Assembly (NCBI RefSeq): GCF_000020585.3
Contig: NC_011138.3
Location: 662,388 to 726,387 of the forward strand
Reading direction: 5' to 3'
Length of the DNA: 64,000 nt
DNA from: Alteromonas mediterranea DE
GTDB lineage: Bacteria; Pseudomonadota; Gammaproteobacteria; Enterobacterales; Alteromonadaceae
Positions 14,578 through 26,411 of the stretch are shown here, piece after piece. How positions within the stretch are numbered: the first letter of the stretch is position 1; each line of letters begins with the position of its first letter. Both the position numbers and the translations under genes were made by a program. The notes below the pieces were generated by a model. It saw only the letters and a list, made by a program, of their open reading frames with translations. It did not search any database and had not been told where the DNA came from.

Positions 14578-16632
14578 GTGTCTGGTTTTTATTTTAGTGC
14601 TAAGTTGCGTCAGCGAGCGTTGACAGTCAACGTCAAATTTATCGCCACTGTGGTGGGCGCGATAGTATGTTCGGTGTTGTCTATAGCCGCCAACGCATCA
14701 CAATCCTTATCCTTGCCCGAAGATATTTACAAGGAAGAAAGAGCGCGATATCTCGAAGTCGAAAAAAAGCTGTTAACTTATTCTAAGCGCAGGGTCCGAA
14801 ATCTCGACAACGACATATATGAGCTGGCCGAATACCCCCTATACCCCTATTTATTGAGGCTTAAGCTAGACCGCACCATGTCCATTAGGACGAAGCGTGA
14901 AGTGAAGCAATTTTTAGCCGATTTTAATGGTCAACCCGTAAGTTATGGCCTGCGTTATAAATGGCTTAACTACTTAGCTAAAAATAACTACCGCAGTACA
15001 TTTTTAGATAATTACCGCCCGGGCATGGGGGCAAGGCTTACCTGTATTGCGCTGAACTACCGGTTAAAAGAAGGGGAGAGCGAGCAGGTTCTGTTACAAG
15101 AAGTCAATGCACTGTGGCTTCATGGTCAGTCTCAGCCTGATGAATGCGACCCGCTTTTTGCAAAGTGGAAGAAAGCGGGCATGATGACGCCAGAAATGGT
15201 CATCAAGCGAATTGAAATTGCCGCAAAAGAGGGGAATAGAAGTATTATTTCCTACCTTAAGCGGCAACTTCCGAGCAATAAGCAGTATTTAGCTGATGCG
15301 TGGTTGTCAGTAACCCGCGATACCAGCCGAGTAAGTAAAACCGCTTTGTTTCCGCTGAAACATGCTTCGCACGAAGCCAACATTATTGTATGGGCGGTAG
15401 AAAAACTTGCGTGGAGAAATCCGGATTTAGCGAGTCAGGTTTATTCGCGCTACAACAATAAGAAGGTCTTTTCACAAGCGCAACAGCATATGATGCGACG
15501 AGCTATTGCGCTTAGCTATACATTAGACCGCTTACCTCAAGCCCATCATTGGCTTGAACTCGCTGACGTAGATGGCGCTAGCGATGACGTTAAGTTATGG
15601 CACATTTCTCACTTATTGCGCACGAATAAATGGCAGGAAGTGGTAGATGTTATTAACAGCGCACCGGCAAGTTTGCAGCAAGAAGAAAACTACCGTTATT
15701 GGAAGGCGAGAGCGTTAGAAGCGCTAGGTCAAAGCATGCAGGCAACGGTGCTATACAAAGAATTAGCTCAAGAGCGTCATTATTATGGTTTTATGGCCAG
15801 TGCGCATATAGGTGAAATTCCTTCTCTTGCTCATTCGCCAGCACCTAGAGATACCGCTGCCATCGCCAGTGTAGCTAAAACCCCAGCCACCATGCGTGCA
15901 GTTGAGTTCTTTAGACTAGACCGAACCACAGAGGCCCGCAGAGAGTGGTATTACTTGCTTTCTCATTTACCTGAAGCGAAAGTGACCGATGCAGGGATTT
16001 TAGCCTATGAGTGGGGACTTTACGATCAGGCCATTACCAGTTTTGCACGCAGTGGCTATTGGGATGACGTGGAGCGTCGCTTTCCGTTAGCGTTTAGCGA
16101 TGTATTTAGCAAAAAATCTCAGGCTTACAGCATTTCAAAATCCTTTGCTATGGCTATTGCTCGTCGAGAAAGTTCGTTTAGAAGTGACGCTATTTCACCT
16201 GTAGGTGCAGCAGGGCTTATGCAGCTTATGCCGGGCACAGCACGCTATGTAGCAAAAGAAAAAGTAAGCCGAAGTGAATTGTTCAAAGTAAACGACAATG
16301 TTGAATACGGCGTACAGTACCTGCGTTACTTGATGGATAAGCTTAACAATAACCCCGTATTGGTTTCGGCATCTTATAATGCGGGGTGGCGCAAAGTGTT
16401 GGAATGGCTACCCGCTAATGAAGCCTTACCCGTGGACATTTGGATTGAGAACATTCCCTACAAAGAAACCCGAGCCTATGTGAAAGCGGTAATGGCCTAT
16501 CAGCATATTTATGACCAGCAGTTAGGTGGAAACGAGAATATTTTCCCTCAACTTACCCGCGATATGATCCCTTCTGCAGAAGCGGTAAGTACACATCCGG
16601 TAACGGGCACTTTGCAGCTAGCGCCGCGATAG
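14578..16632 (+). CDS. slt: Soluble lytic murein transglycosylase (Slt70 family)
   Basis: 684 residues from the GTG at 14578, chosen because AGGAG sits 7 nt before it; the frame runs upstream to 14467 without a ribosome-binding site. A signal peptide (about residues 17-42, VKFIATVVGAIVCSVLSIAANA) directs it to the periplasm. The long alpha-helical superhelix (about 50-460) forms the U/L ring of Slt70. The C-terminal lysozyme-like SLT domain (about 510-640) has the catalytic Glu in ARRESSFRSDA, then GLMQLMPGTARYVA and SASYNAGWRKV. It cleaves the MurNAc-GlcNAc bond of peptidoglycan to give 1,6-anhydro products during wall recycling. Confidence 0.93.
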   Translation: MSGFYFSAKLRQRALTVNVKFIATVVGAIVCSVLSIAANASQSLSLPEDIYKEERARYLEVEKKLLTYSKRRVRNLDNDIYELAEYPLYPYLLRLKLDRTMSIRTKREVKQFLADFNGQPVSYGLRYKWLNYLAKNNYRSTFLDNYRPGMGARLTCIALNYRLKEGESEQVLLQEVNALWLHGQSQPDECDPLFAKWKKAGMMTPEMVIKRIEIAAKEGNRSIISYLKRQLPSNKQYLADAWLSVTRDTSRVSKTALFPLKHASHEANIIVWAVEKLAWRNPDLASQVYSRYNNKKVFSQAQQHMMRRAIALSYTLDRLPQAHHWLELADVDGASDDVKLWHISHLLRTNKWQEVVDVINSAPASLQQEENYRYWKARALEALGQSMQATVLYKELAQERHYYGFMASAHIGEIPSLAHSPAPRDTAAIASVAKTPATMRAVEFFRLDRTTEARREWYYLLSHLPEAKVTDAGILAYEWGLYDQAITSFARSGYWDDVERRFPLAFSDVFSKKSQAYSISKSFAMAIARRESSFRSDAISPVGAAGLMQLMPGTARYVAKEKVSRSELFKVNDNVEYGVQYLRYLMDKLNNNPVLVSASYNAGWRKVLEWLPANEALPVDIWIENIPYKETRAYVKAVMAYQHIYDQQLGGNENIFPQLTRDMIPSAEAVSTHPVTGTLQLAPR

Positions 16633-16673
16633 CAACATGCCGTTAGGGCGAGCTTAGGCGCGCCTTAGCGTAA

Positions 16674-18095
<1,422 letters not shown>

Positions 18096-18147
18096 TAGGT
18101 TAATCTGTATCTCGTTGTTAGCGAGTAAAAATAGTCATAGTGTTATT

Positions 18148-18174
18148 AAAGAGCAGCTTAAAGCTGTTCTTTTT
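18148..18174 (+). terminator. Terminator after pepQ
   Basis: AAAGAGCAGCTT and AAGCTGTTCTTT form a stem with one or two mismatches, followed by TTTTTCG. The remaining 200 bases up to 18395 are AT-rich and hold no gene I can support; they must contain the promoter of the next gene. Confidence 0.75.
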
Positions 18175-18395
18175 CGTTAAGCTCGTCAGCTTTTAAGTAA
18201 TAAGAACGAAGTCATCAGGTGATAACCGTTAGCTTGTGACGGCAGTCACTATTTGAATGAAAAGCTGAGATGTGGCGTATTTGTATTAAGCGCATTGGGT
18301 TAGCAATTGGTCGTTAACTTTGTTTTTTATGTAAACCATTGATGCTGCAATAAGTAAACAATGTTAGAAAGTTTAAATAGTTGAAAGGAGTCTCT

Positions 18396-19112
18396 ATGCC
18401 ACAAGGCAACATTGTAGGTTTACTCATCATGGCAACGGTAGCTGGGCTTGCGATGCCCGCTGGCGCCATTTTAGCCACTTATCAAGGTATTCAGCCCAAG
18501 TGGCTAGAGAAAGAGTTACGCCACGGCATTTTGGCGTTAGGAGCCGGCGCGCTTATCTCAGCGGTAGGGCTGGTGCTTGTGCCCGAGGGCATCAAAGATG
18601 TGTCTGTCTTTGCCGCTATCGCGTGTTTTGTTGGCGGTGCGCTCGCATTCATGGCACTAGATATTTATTTGGCCAAGAAGCAAACGGCGGGCAGCCAGCT
18701 AGCCGCCATGCTTAGCGATTTTGTGCCCGAATCTATCGCTCTTGGCACCACCGCAGCTTTAGGTGGCGGCACTATGTTGCTAGGGCTTTTGATAGCCGTT
18801 CAAAATTTACCCGAAGGCTTTAATGCCTACAGAGAAATGCTGCCTAAAAATAAACAGCGCAGTACAAAGCTTATTTTGCTGTTCATAGGTATGGCCTTAC
18901 TAGGCCCTCTGTTTAGTCTTGTGGGCTTTTATTACTTGGCGCAGTTTCCTGTGATTATGAGTGGCATTATGCTCTTTGCCGCAGGGGGAATTCTATATTC
19001 GGTATTTCAGGATATTGCCCCGCAAATCCGCATGGAAAATCATTGGCTTCCACCCCTTGGCGGTATTCTTGGTTTCTTAGTGGGGATGATAGGTTTTATG
19101 CTTGAAGGCTAA
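18396..19112 (+). CDS. ZIP-family-like metal transporter, divergent
   Basis: 238 residues from ATG 18396 (AAAGGAG 5 nt upstream; the in-frame TTG at 18381 overlaps that site). About seven or eight membrane segments. Conserved ZIP-like helices are LALGAGALISAVGLVLVPEG, LSDFVPESIALGTTAAL and AVQNLPEGFNAYREM. In canonical ZIP transporters the fourth helix has HNxPEG and the fifth HExPHE. Here the first His is replaced (VQNLPEG) and PES appears instead of HE, so metal binding may differ. Monocistronic. Function as a divalent-cation transporter is inferred from the family. Confidence 0.75.
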   Translation: MPQGNIVGLLIMATVAGLAMPAGAILATYQGIQPKWLEKELRHGILALGAGALISAVGLVLVPEGIKDVSVFAAIACFVGGALAFMALDIYLAKKQTAGSQLAAMLSDFVPESIALGTTAALGGGTMLLGLLIAVQNLPEGFNAYREMLPKNKQRSTKLILLFIGMALLGPLFSLVGFYYLAQFPVIMSGIMLFAAGGILYSVFQDIAPQIRMENHWLPPLGGILGFLVGMIGFMLEG

Positions 19113-19263
19113 CTTGTTAAAAGTAGGTTTAGCCTAAACATCGCTGTAATGCTTAGTTAATGCAGAAAAAATGTTTACTGAAACGGCTTGCCAGAGCACA
19201 AGAAACATTCTGTGTGCCAATAAGTCTACAAGCCCATGTTTTATATTTTGTTTAGGTCTCCCC

Positions 19264-19296
19264 AACAAAAAAGGCGTGTTGATTACAACACGCCTT
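19264..19296 (-). terminator. Terminator of ispB
   Basis: AAGGCGTGTTG (19271-19281) and CAACACGCCTT (19286-19296) form a perfect 11-bp stem. On the - strand it is followed by TTTTTTGTTGG, so it ends ispB transcripts. Confidence 0.88.
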
Positions 19297-19316
19297 CGTA
19301 CCTTACTTATCGATAA

Positions 19317-20297
19317 CTAGCTTGTACGCTCAATTGAAATATGCGCCAGCGCAATCAGCGCTTCTTTGTATTTAGAGTCTTCAATAGCGCTTAAGCTATC
19401 AATGGCCATCTGCACTTCCTTTTGCGCACATTGGCGTGTGTAGTCTAATGCGCCGGTTTCTTCCATGATGCCTTGAATTCGCGTCAAATGTGGTAGGCCA
19501 TTGCTTTGCTCAATCGCTTCTTGAATAAGTGCTTTGTCGCTATCATTCGTAGCGTGCCACATGGCGTAAAGCAGCGGAAGGGTAGGTTTACCCTCTGCTA
19601 AGTCGTCGCCAGCATTTTTACCCATTTCTTCACTATCAGCCATGTAGTCAAGAATATCATCGGCTAATTGAAAGGCTGTACCTAAATGCTTGCCGTACTC
19701 TTGCATCGCACGCTCAATGTGCTCGTTTTGCTCGGTAAGTACTGCGGCTAATTGTGTTGCGGCCTCAAATAATCGAGCAGTTTTTCCGTAAATAACATCA
19801 AAATAACGGGCTTCGGTAGTGCCGGCATCGTTACAGTTCATCAACTGTAATACTTCACCTTCAGCAATTTGATTTGTGGCTTCCGATAATATTTCCATAA
19901 CGCGCATGCGTTTAAGACTTACCATCATTTGGAAAGAACGAGTATATAAAAAGTCGCCTACCAGTACCGATGCTTGATTACCAAAAATCGCGTTAGCGGT
20001 TTCACGGCCGCGGCGCATGGTTGACTCGTCCACTACGTCATCGTGAAGTAGCGTGGCAGTGTGAATAAACTCTACTATCGCCGCTAAGGTGTGATGTTCG
20101 TTGTTATCAATGCCCATGGCTCGAGCGCTTAATACGGTAAGAAGTGGGCGTAAGCGTTTGCCGCCGCTGTTTACGATGTAAAAACCAAGCTGATTAATAA
20201 GGGCTACTTCAGAGTCGACTTGTTGTTGAATCAGCTGATTAACCGCCTGCATATCATCATTAGACAGGGCGCGGATTTGGTCTATATCCATAGGCAT
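19317..20297 (-). CDS. ispB: Octaprenyl diphosphate synthase IspB
   Basis: 326 residues; an ATG two codons downstream (20291) is an equally good start. Trans-prenyltransferase making the C40 side chain of ubiquinone/menaquinone from FPP and IPP. The first aspartate-rich motif is LLHDDVVDES, preceded by GGKRLRPLL, and the second is QLADDILDYMAD. Residues before the first motif (AAIVEFIHTATLLH) lack bulky groups that would stop chain growth early, fitting a long product. Location next to rplU-rpmA, transcribed in the opposite direction, is the common gammaproteobacterial arrangement. Confidence 0.95.
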   Translation of the reverse strand: MPMDIDQIRALSNDDMQAVNQLIQQQVDSEVALINQLGFYIVNSGGKRLRPLLTVLSARAMGIDNNEHHTLAAIVEFIHTATLLHDDVVDESTMRRGRETANAIFGNQASVLVGDFLYTRSFQMMVSLKRMRVMEILSEATNQIAEGEVLQLMNCNDAGTTEARYFDVIYGKTARLFEAATQLAAVLTEQNEHIERAMQEYGKHLGTAFQLADDILDYMADSEEMGKNAGDDLAEGKPTLPLLYAMWHATNDSDKALIQEAIEQSNGLPHLTRIQGIMEETGALDYTRQCAQKEVQMAIDSLSAIEDSKYKEALIALAHISIERTS

Positions 20298-20648
20298 GGC
20301 AATAAATACTTACTCTTACGTCTTGGGCAATTATTGGAGGCGATTGTACCTTAATCACCCGTACTATCCACCAAATTGTCTTAAAAAATGACGGCTTAAC
20401 GCATTTACGTGTAATTCCTGAAATACGCTCAATAGATTTATACAATTTCTAGGGTTTTATCTAATAGGCTAATCCGCACCACTTCGATGTGTTCATGCCA
20501 CATTTACCCTCTCATATTTAGAATTATAGGTACTCTCATCAATTTTTCCTGCCAAAGGGTTATTTCAGAACATTTTTGGGTGACGATGTAATGGATAGGC
20601 GCCAATTTTTATTATTAGAAACGCAATTGTCAGAAGAACACAAGCGCG

Positions 20649-20709
20649 GATCGCTTTTGGGATCGTTTTATTTTTAGACCCGATCATAATCCGATCTTTC
20701 TCTCAGATC
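20649..20709. promoter_or_regulatory. Cluster of five GATC (Dam) sites in the ispB-rplU intergenic region
   Basis: GATC occurs at 20649, 20661, 20682, 20693 and 20706: five in 61 bp, with spacings of 12, 21, 11 and 13, close to whole turns of the helix. GATCGTTTTATTT (20661-20673) resembles the 13-mers of an origin unwinding region, but no good DnaA box (TTATNCACA) was found. The 700-bp interval 20298-20996 otherwise holds only promoter sequences. A site regulated by Dam/SeqA is possible. This is inference. Confidence 0.4.
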
Positions 20710-20914
20710 AGGCTTATTTATGGTCTAAAACGTGGGTAGAACGCTGCGCTCAACGTCTTATTCCAACGCATAAGTCGCGTGGTAACATTGTCGTTTATTC
20801 AAATTTTTTTCTATTTTTTGCTGGTTTAGGTGCATTTCAAGCTGCATCAAATAGGCAATTGGGGCATAATTCTGCCCATGTTGGAAAAATAATCTATTTT
20901 TCTGCGAATCGGGG

Positions 20915-20943
20915 TTGTGATTTACGGATGTTTCACGTACAAT
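20915..20943 (+). promoter_or_regulatory. rplU-rpmA promoter
   Basis: TTGTGA (20915-20920), 17 bases, TACAAT (20938-20943): a good sigma-70 promoter with a predicted start near 20950, leaving a leader of about 47 nt before rplU with GGAG as its ribosome-binding site. Confidence 0.75.
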
Positions 20944-20996
20944 TCGCGCCCTGTTTTTTGAATTGAAGCGTCAGTGGACGCAGAGCGGAGTTAACT

Positions 20997-21308
20997 ATGT
21001 ACGCGGTTTTCCAAAGTGGCGGTAAACAACACCGTGTGGCCGAAGGCCAAACCGTTCGTCTTGAAAAAATCGAAGTAGCCCCAGGCGAAACGGTTGAATT
21101 TGACAAAGTTTTAATGGTAAGCAACGGTGACGACGTAAAAATCGGCACACCAATCGTTGCTGGTGGTAAGGTGACTGCTGAGGTTGTTACACACGGTCGT
21201 GGCGATAAAGTAAAAATCGTTAAGTTCCGTCGTCGTAAGCACTCTCGTAAGCAAGCGGGTCACCGTCAGTGGTTCACAGAAGTGAAAATCACTGGTATCA
21301 ACGCATAA
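20997..21308 (+). CDS. rplU: 50S ribosomal protein L21
   Basis: 103 residues, the usual length. Begins [20 protein letters not shown] and contains the signature [19 protein letters not shown] near residues 75-93. It binds 23S rRNA in the large subunit. First gene of a two-gene operon with rpmA, 15 bp downstream. Confidence 0.98.
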   Translation: MYAVFQSGGKQHRVAEGQTVRLEKIEVAPGETVEFDKVLMVSNGDDVKIGTPIVAGGKVTAEVVTHGRGDKVKIVKFRRRKHSRKQAGHRQWFTEVKITGINA

Positions 21309-21323
21309 TAGGAGCACGAACAC

Positions 21324-21581
21324 ATGGCACACAAAAAAGCTGGTGGTAGTACCAAAAACGGTCGTGATTCAGAGAGTAAACGCCTAGGTGTTAAACGCTT
21401 TGGTGGCGAATCTGTTCTTGCTGGTAACATCATTGTTCGTCAACGTGGTACTCGTTTCCACGCTGGTGACAACATGGGTATCGGCAAAGACCACACGTTG
21501 TTTGCACTAAAAGACGGTAAAGTTCAGTTCGACGTTAAAGGACCGAAAAACCGTAAATTTGTAAGCATCGTAGCTGAGTAA
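21324..21581 (+). CDS. rpmA: 50S ribosomal protein L27
   Basis: 85 residues. Starts [19 protein letters not shown] and includes the family signature [15 protein letters not shown]. Its N-terminal tail reaches the peptidyl-transferase centre. Ribosome-binding site AGGAG; followed by a strong terminator. Confidence 0.98.
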   Translation: MAHKKAGGSTKNGRDSESKRLGVKRFGGESVLAGNIIVRQRGTRFHAGDNMGIGKDHTLFALKDGKVQFDVKGPKNRKFVSIVAE

Positions 21582-21611
21582 GCGCGAAAGCTTCTCGCCG
21601 AACAGGCTTAG

Positions 21612-21640
21612 AAAAACCCCGCGCAAGCGGGGTTTTTTGT
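21612..21640 (+). terminator. Terminator of rplU-rpmA
   Basis: AAAAACCCCGC-GCAA-GCGGGGTTTTTT, a perfect GC stem with a T-run; ends the ribosomal operon before cgtA. Confidence 0.92.
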
Positions 21641-21840
21641 TTTGTGAAACCTTTCTTTCTTTTTCTGTTCATAATTAAGTAGCACTGAAATCTAGTGTAT
21701 CGTTGATACTGCGTAAGGTTTTACATTTCAATTTTTAGAATTCTGGTTACACATAAAAGCGCCGACGCGCGATTTGGTGTAAACTTAGTATTCGCAGTAA
21801 ACAAGTTAATAACCCACGGCTTTGAAGCCCGGAGTGATAA

Positions 21841-23019
<1,179 letters not shown>

Positions 23020-23085
23020 GCGATCAGCAGAGTCGTTACCTCTTATGTTGCTTAATAGCGCGTAACAATTCGCTTTGAAAATATA

Positions 23086-23119
23086 AAAGCTCGCACTTTA
23101 TAGTTGCGAGCTTTTTTTT
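23086..23119 (+). terminator. Terminator of cgtA
   Basis: AAAAGCTCGCA (23086-23096) and TGCGAGCTTTT (23104-23114) form a stem followed by TTTTT. Confidence 0.9.
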
Positions 23120-23214
23120 GTGTGGAAGCGAAACAATCTACCTTTACACATTTTTTTGCTGAACTTGATATACTGCAGCCGCTTTAAAATAACCGCAGCT
23201 TTGAAGGTATAAAA

Positions 23215-23718
23215 ATGAAAATAGCAATGATTGCAGCGATGGCCCAAAATCGAATTATTGGTGTTGATAATGACATGCCGTGGCATTTGCCAGCTGACCT
23301 TAAACATTTTAAAGCAATTACTTTGGGCAAAGCAGTAATTATGGGGCGTAAGACGTACCAGTCGATAGGGCGCGCTTTGCCTGGCAGGCCAAATATCGTT
23401 ATCACTAACAATGCAGACTACAGCTTATCTGATGCGACCGTGGTTGATTCGCCAGAGTCAGCACTAGAAGTGGCGAAAGCACTAAGTGTTGATAGCGACG
23501 AAATAATGATCATTGGCGGAGGGACTATCTATCAGGCTTTCCTAGATAAAGCTGATACCCTGTATTTGACCTACATCGACCTTTCGGTAGACGGAGACAC
23601 TCAGTTTCCAGATTATGAAGCCGTAGGAACATGGCGCGAAGTATCTCGTGAGGAAAACGACCCCGATGAAAAAAACAAACATGCTTATACGTTTGTCACG
23701 CTTAGTCGAGATAAATAG
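23215..23718 (+). CDS. folA: Dihydrofolate reductase, chromosomal type
   Basis: 167 residues. Reduces dihydrofolate to tetrahydrofolate with NADPH; target of trimethoprim. The N-terminal strand MKIAMIAAMAQNRIIGVDND, active-site region MPWHLPADLKHFK with Asp27-equivalent, NADPH-binding VIMGRKTYQSIGRALPGRPN and IIGGGTIYQAF are all present. Ordinary chromosomal FolA, not a cassette dfr gene. Monogenic, with its own terminator downstream shared with rpoS. Confidence 0.97.
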   Translation: MKIAMIAAMAQNRIIGVDNDMPWHLPADLKHFKAITLGKAVIMGRKTYQSIGRALPGRPNIVITNNADYSLSDATVVDSPESALEVAKALSVDSDEIMIIGGGTIYQAFLDKADTLYLTYIDLSVDGDTQFPDYEAVGTWREVSREENDPDEKNKHAYTFVTLSRDK

Positions 23719-23811
23719 TAGGGCTATAAGCCTATTGTTGTTGGCTTCGTTAAATTAGCAAGCGCACTAAATGCACTCGAGTCGTTAGCTTAACTTTTTT
23801 CAGCACAAAAT

Positions 23812-23868
23812 AAAAAATGCCAGCGTTGCGATACCTTAGACTATCGGGTATTGCAACGCTGGCATTTT
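23812..23868. terminator. Bidirectional terminator between folA and rpoS
   Basis: AAAAAATGCCAGCGTTGC ... GCAACGCTGGCATTTT: a long stem (about 21 bp with minor mismatches) flanked by an A-run and a T-run between converging genes. Confidence 0.9.
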
Positions 23869-23896
23869 AGTTTCATTTTTATGAAGCGTTCAGTCG

Positions 23897-24889
23897 CTAC
23901 TTCATTTGGTCGAACAGATTCTCTAATGAAAGCCCCTGATGGCCCAGCATATCGCGAAGACGGCGTAGTGCTTCTACTTGAATCTGACGAACACGCTCAC
24001 GTGTTAGGCCAATTTCTGCACCAACATCTTCCAACGTCGATGGCTCGTATCCCATAAGCCCAAAACGGCGTGCGAGTACTTCGCGTTGTTTAGGGTTAAG
24101 TTCTTCAAGCCAGGTAATAATATTACTTTTGATGTCTGAGTCTTGAAGGCTCTCTTCAGGGCTGAACTCTTTTTCATCAGCAATAATGTCGAGCAAAGCT
24201 TTGTCATTTTCTCCGCCAATAGGCGTATCAACAGAGGTAATGCGTTCGTTTAGTCGAAGCATCTTTGTGACATCTTCTACAGGCTTGTCTAGTGCCGCTG
24301 CAATTTCTTCTGCAGTAGGCTCATGATCTAACTTTTGAGAAAGTTCACGTGAAGCGCGTAAATAAACATTGAGTTCTTTAACCACATGAATGGGCAAACG
24401 GATAGTACGCGTTTGATTCATGATGGCGCGTTCGATGGTTTGTCGAATCCACCACGTGGCGTATGTGGAAAAGCGGAACCCGCGTTCAGGGTCGAACTTT
24501 TCGACAGCGCGAATAAGCCCTAAATTACCTTCTTCAATTAAATCAAGAAGTGCCAACCCACGATTATTGTAACGGCGTGCAATCTTAACGACTAGGCGCA
24601 GGTTACTTACAATCATACGTTTACGAGAGGCCTCGCAGCCTTTCAGTGAGCGGCGCGCAAAATAAACTTCTTCTTCTGCGGTTAGCAGTGGTGAAAATCC
24701 AATCTCGCCTAGATAAAGCTGTGTTGCATCTAGGTTTTTAGGTTGGTCGTCCTGACTGAAAATGGCGTCGTCATTTTCTAGTTCAGCGTCGTTGGTCAAG
24801 GCTTCGTCAGCTTTCATATCAGCTGGCATGTCGATGACTTCTAAGTCATCTTGAGATTTTGATTCTAAGGCTTTATTTGACTTACCCAT
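23897..24889 (-). CDS. rpoS: RNA polymerase sigma factor RpoS
   Basis: 330 residues, like E. coli RpoS. Region 1.2 begins [21 protein letters not shown]. Region 2 holds [27 protein letters not shown] and [19 protein letters not shown] for -10 recognition. Region 3 is [18 protein letters not shown]. Region 4 with [21 protein letters not shown] and [17 protein letters not shown] contacts the -35. Governs stationary-phase and general stress genes. The start has GGAG upstream. It follows nlpD by about 70 bp; in relatives the main rpoS promoter lies inside nlpD, which is likely here too. Confidence 0.97.
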   Translation of the reverse strand: MGKSNKALESKSQDDLEVIDMPADMKADEALTNDAELENDDAIFSQDDQPKNLDATQLYLGEIGFSPLLTAEEEVYFARRSLKGCEASRKRMIVSNLRLVVKIARRYNNRGLALLDLIEEGNLGLIRAVEKFDPERGFRFSTYATWWIRQTIERAIMNQTRTIRLPIHVVKELNVYLRASRELSQKLDHEPTAEEIAAALDKPVEDVTKMLRLNERITSVDTPIGGENDKALLDIIADEKEFSPEESLQDSDIKSNIITWLEELNPKQREVLARRFGLMGYEPSTLEDVGAEIGLTRERVRQIQVEALRRLRDMLGHQGLSLENLFDQMK

Positions 24890-24961
24890 TGTGAATCTCC
24901 TGCTACAAGGTTTACCCTATGACGTTTCTCCTTTTTCCTTTCTTATTGTTATTTATTTTTA

Positions 24962-25831
24962 TTATTTTAATACTGGCAGGTATTTCATCGGGTCTAAAGA
25001 TTTCCCTCGATATCTAACTTCAAAGTGAAGTTTGACCGAATTTGTGCCGCTATCACCCATGGTCGCTATTTGCTGCCCCGCTGACACCCACTCTCGTTCT
25101 TTAACTAAAATAGTATCGTTGTAGGCATAAGCACTTAGGAAGGTATCTGTGTGTTTAATAATAACCAGATTACCGTAACCTCTAAGTGCGCTCCCTGAAT
25201 AAACAACTTTTCCATCTGCTGCTGCTACAACTTTACTGCCTTTAGCACCAGCGATATCAATTCCTTTGTTGCCTGACTCTGACTTACTGAAAGTACCGAC
25301 TAACTTACCTTCTGCAGGCCATATCCACCTTTGAACCTTGTCTGGAAAACTATTTAACACCCGTTTTTTGACGTTTGTCGACGGTTTCTTGACACTGCTA
25401 ACGTTTTGTGGCTTAACAACTTTTTCACTTTTACGATACGCTTGTGGCGTGGGGCGGTCAACCAAACTTTTGTCTACATTCGGTGAGGTCGGACCTGCTG
25501 ACCTTTTGGTCTGTGGCTTAGGTATAATGCGGTCTGTAGCTAAGTTTGCGGGCGGGGTAACCTTTAATATTTGCCCGGGGAAAATAGTATAAGGCGCTGA
25601 TAATTGGTTGTATTTTGCCAAGTCGCGGTAGTCGTTTCCCGTATACCAAGCCACAGCGTAAAGGGTATCACCGCGCTGCACTTTATAGGTTTTCTTTGTA
25701 TATTCTTCGCTGCCGTCTGAAACCTGGCTATTTAATAAAATAACAGGGGCCGGTGCAGTTCGCCCTGCACAGCCTCCCAGAAGTACACTTACATATAAGA
25801 ATAATGTTAAATAAAACCGATGCCTATGCAT
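24962..25831 (-). CDS. nlpD: NlpD-type LysM/M23 lipoprotein (amidase activator)
   Basis: 289 residues. A lipoprotein signal peptide ends at the lipobox LLGGC (Cys21), so it is probably anchored in the outer membrane. A LysM domain (about 48-92, KTYKVQRGDTLYAVAWYTGN) binds peptidoglycan. A basic Pro/Lys linker leads to the M23/LytM domain (about 170-285). The zinc ligands of active M23 enzymes are only partly kept (NKGIDIAG instead of HxGxD, SAYAYN, KLHFEVR), the degenerate form expected of NlpD, which activates AmiC during cell separation rather than cutting the wall itself. One base separates its ATG from the stop of yqaA. Confidence 0.93.
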   Translation of the reverse strand: MHRHRFYLTLFLYVSVLLGGCAGRTAPAPVILLNSQVSDGSEEYTKKTYKVQRGDTLYAVAWYTGNDYRDLAKYNQLSAPYTIFPGQILKVTPPANLATDRIIPKPQTKRSAGPTSPNVDKSLVDRPTPQAYRKSEKVVKPQNVSSVKKPSTNVKKRVLNSFPDKVQRWIWPAEGKLVGTFSKSESGNKGIDIAGAKGSKVVAAADGKVVYSGSALRGYGNLVIIKHTDTFLSAYAYNDTILVKEREWVSAGQQIATMGDSGTNSVKLHFEVRYRGKSLDPMKYLPVLK

Positions 25832-25832
25832 G

Positions 25833-26411
25833 TCATCGCAAGATTAAATAGGCAATTACAGCGAGGATAACTACGGCCCAACCGAGAACTTCTACATACT
25901 GCCTAAGCTTTTGTTCCATGGCTGTGCCGCCCCATCTCATTAGCGCTGCAACTAAGAAGAAGCGAGCGCCTCGACCTATTGCTGATGCTAAAACAAACGG
26001 TAAAAACGCCATTTGCAAAAAGCCTGCACTTACGGTGAATATCTTATAGGGAATAGGCGAGAACCCCGCAAGGAAAACCACCCACACGCCATAATCTTTA
26101 AACCATTGCATAGCGGTTTCAATTTTATGGGAGTAGCCCCACTGTTCAATTAAAGGCGCAAGCCACGCATCGAAAGCAAAATAGCCCAACCAGTATCCCG
26201 CGATACCGCCGAATATCGACGCAATCGTTGTGATAAATGCAAAGCGCCATGCTTTTTCTGGCTGCGAAAGCGCCATTGGCGCTAGCATTACGTCAGGAGG
26301 AATGGGGAAGAATACTGATTCAGAGAAGCTTAACCCACCTAAATATTTAGTTGCGTGGCGATGCCTCGCCCAGCGTAATGCCATGTCATAACATGGCTCA
26401 AAAAGCTTCAC
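25833..26411 (-). CDS. YqaA-family membrane protein (DedA/VTT-like)
   Basis: 192 residues starting with GTG that overlaps the pcm stop as GTGA. About four to five membrane helices. The DedA/SNARE-associated signatures are visible in [35 protein letters not shown] and [22 protein letters not shown], followed by an Arg-rich turn ([20 protein letters not shown]). Members are inner-membrane proteins linked to lipid flipping and membrane potential, but the YqaA subgroup is not well defined. It sits inside the pcm-nlpD-rpoS operon, where E. coli has no such gene. Confidence 0.85.
   Translation of the reverse strand: MKLFEPCYDMALRWARHRHATKYLGGLSFSESVFFPIPPDVMLAPMALSQPEKAWRFAFITTIASIFGGIAGYWLGYFAFDAWLAPLIEQWGYSHKIETAMQWFKDYGVWVVFLAGFSPIPYKIFTVSAGFLQMAFLPFVLASAIGRGARFFLVAALMRWGGTAMEQKLRQYVEVLGWAVVILAVIAYLILR

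Noticed and set aside
20649..20800. Possible replication origin because GATC repeats resemble origin 13-mers.
   Set aside because: No convincing DnaA boxes and none of the usual oriC neighbours (mnmG, mioC, dnaA).
20619..20966. Open frame of about 115 codons before rplU, preceded by a 28-codon frame (ATG 20591) in another phase; could be a frameshifted gene.
   Set aside because: No start codon with a ribosome-binding site for the long frame, it covers the rplU promoter, and I recognise no family. I cannot exclude a decayed gene.
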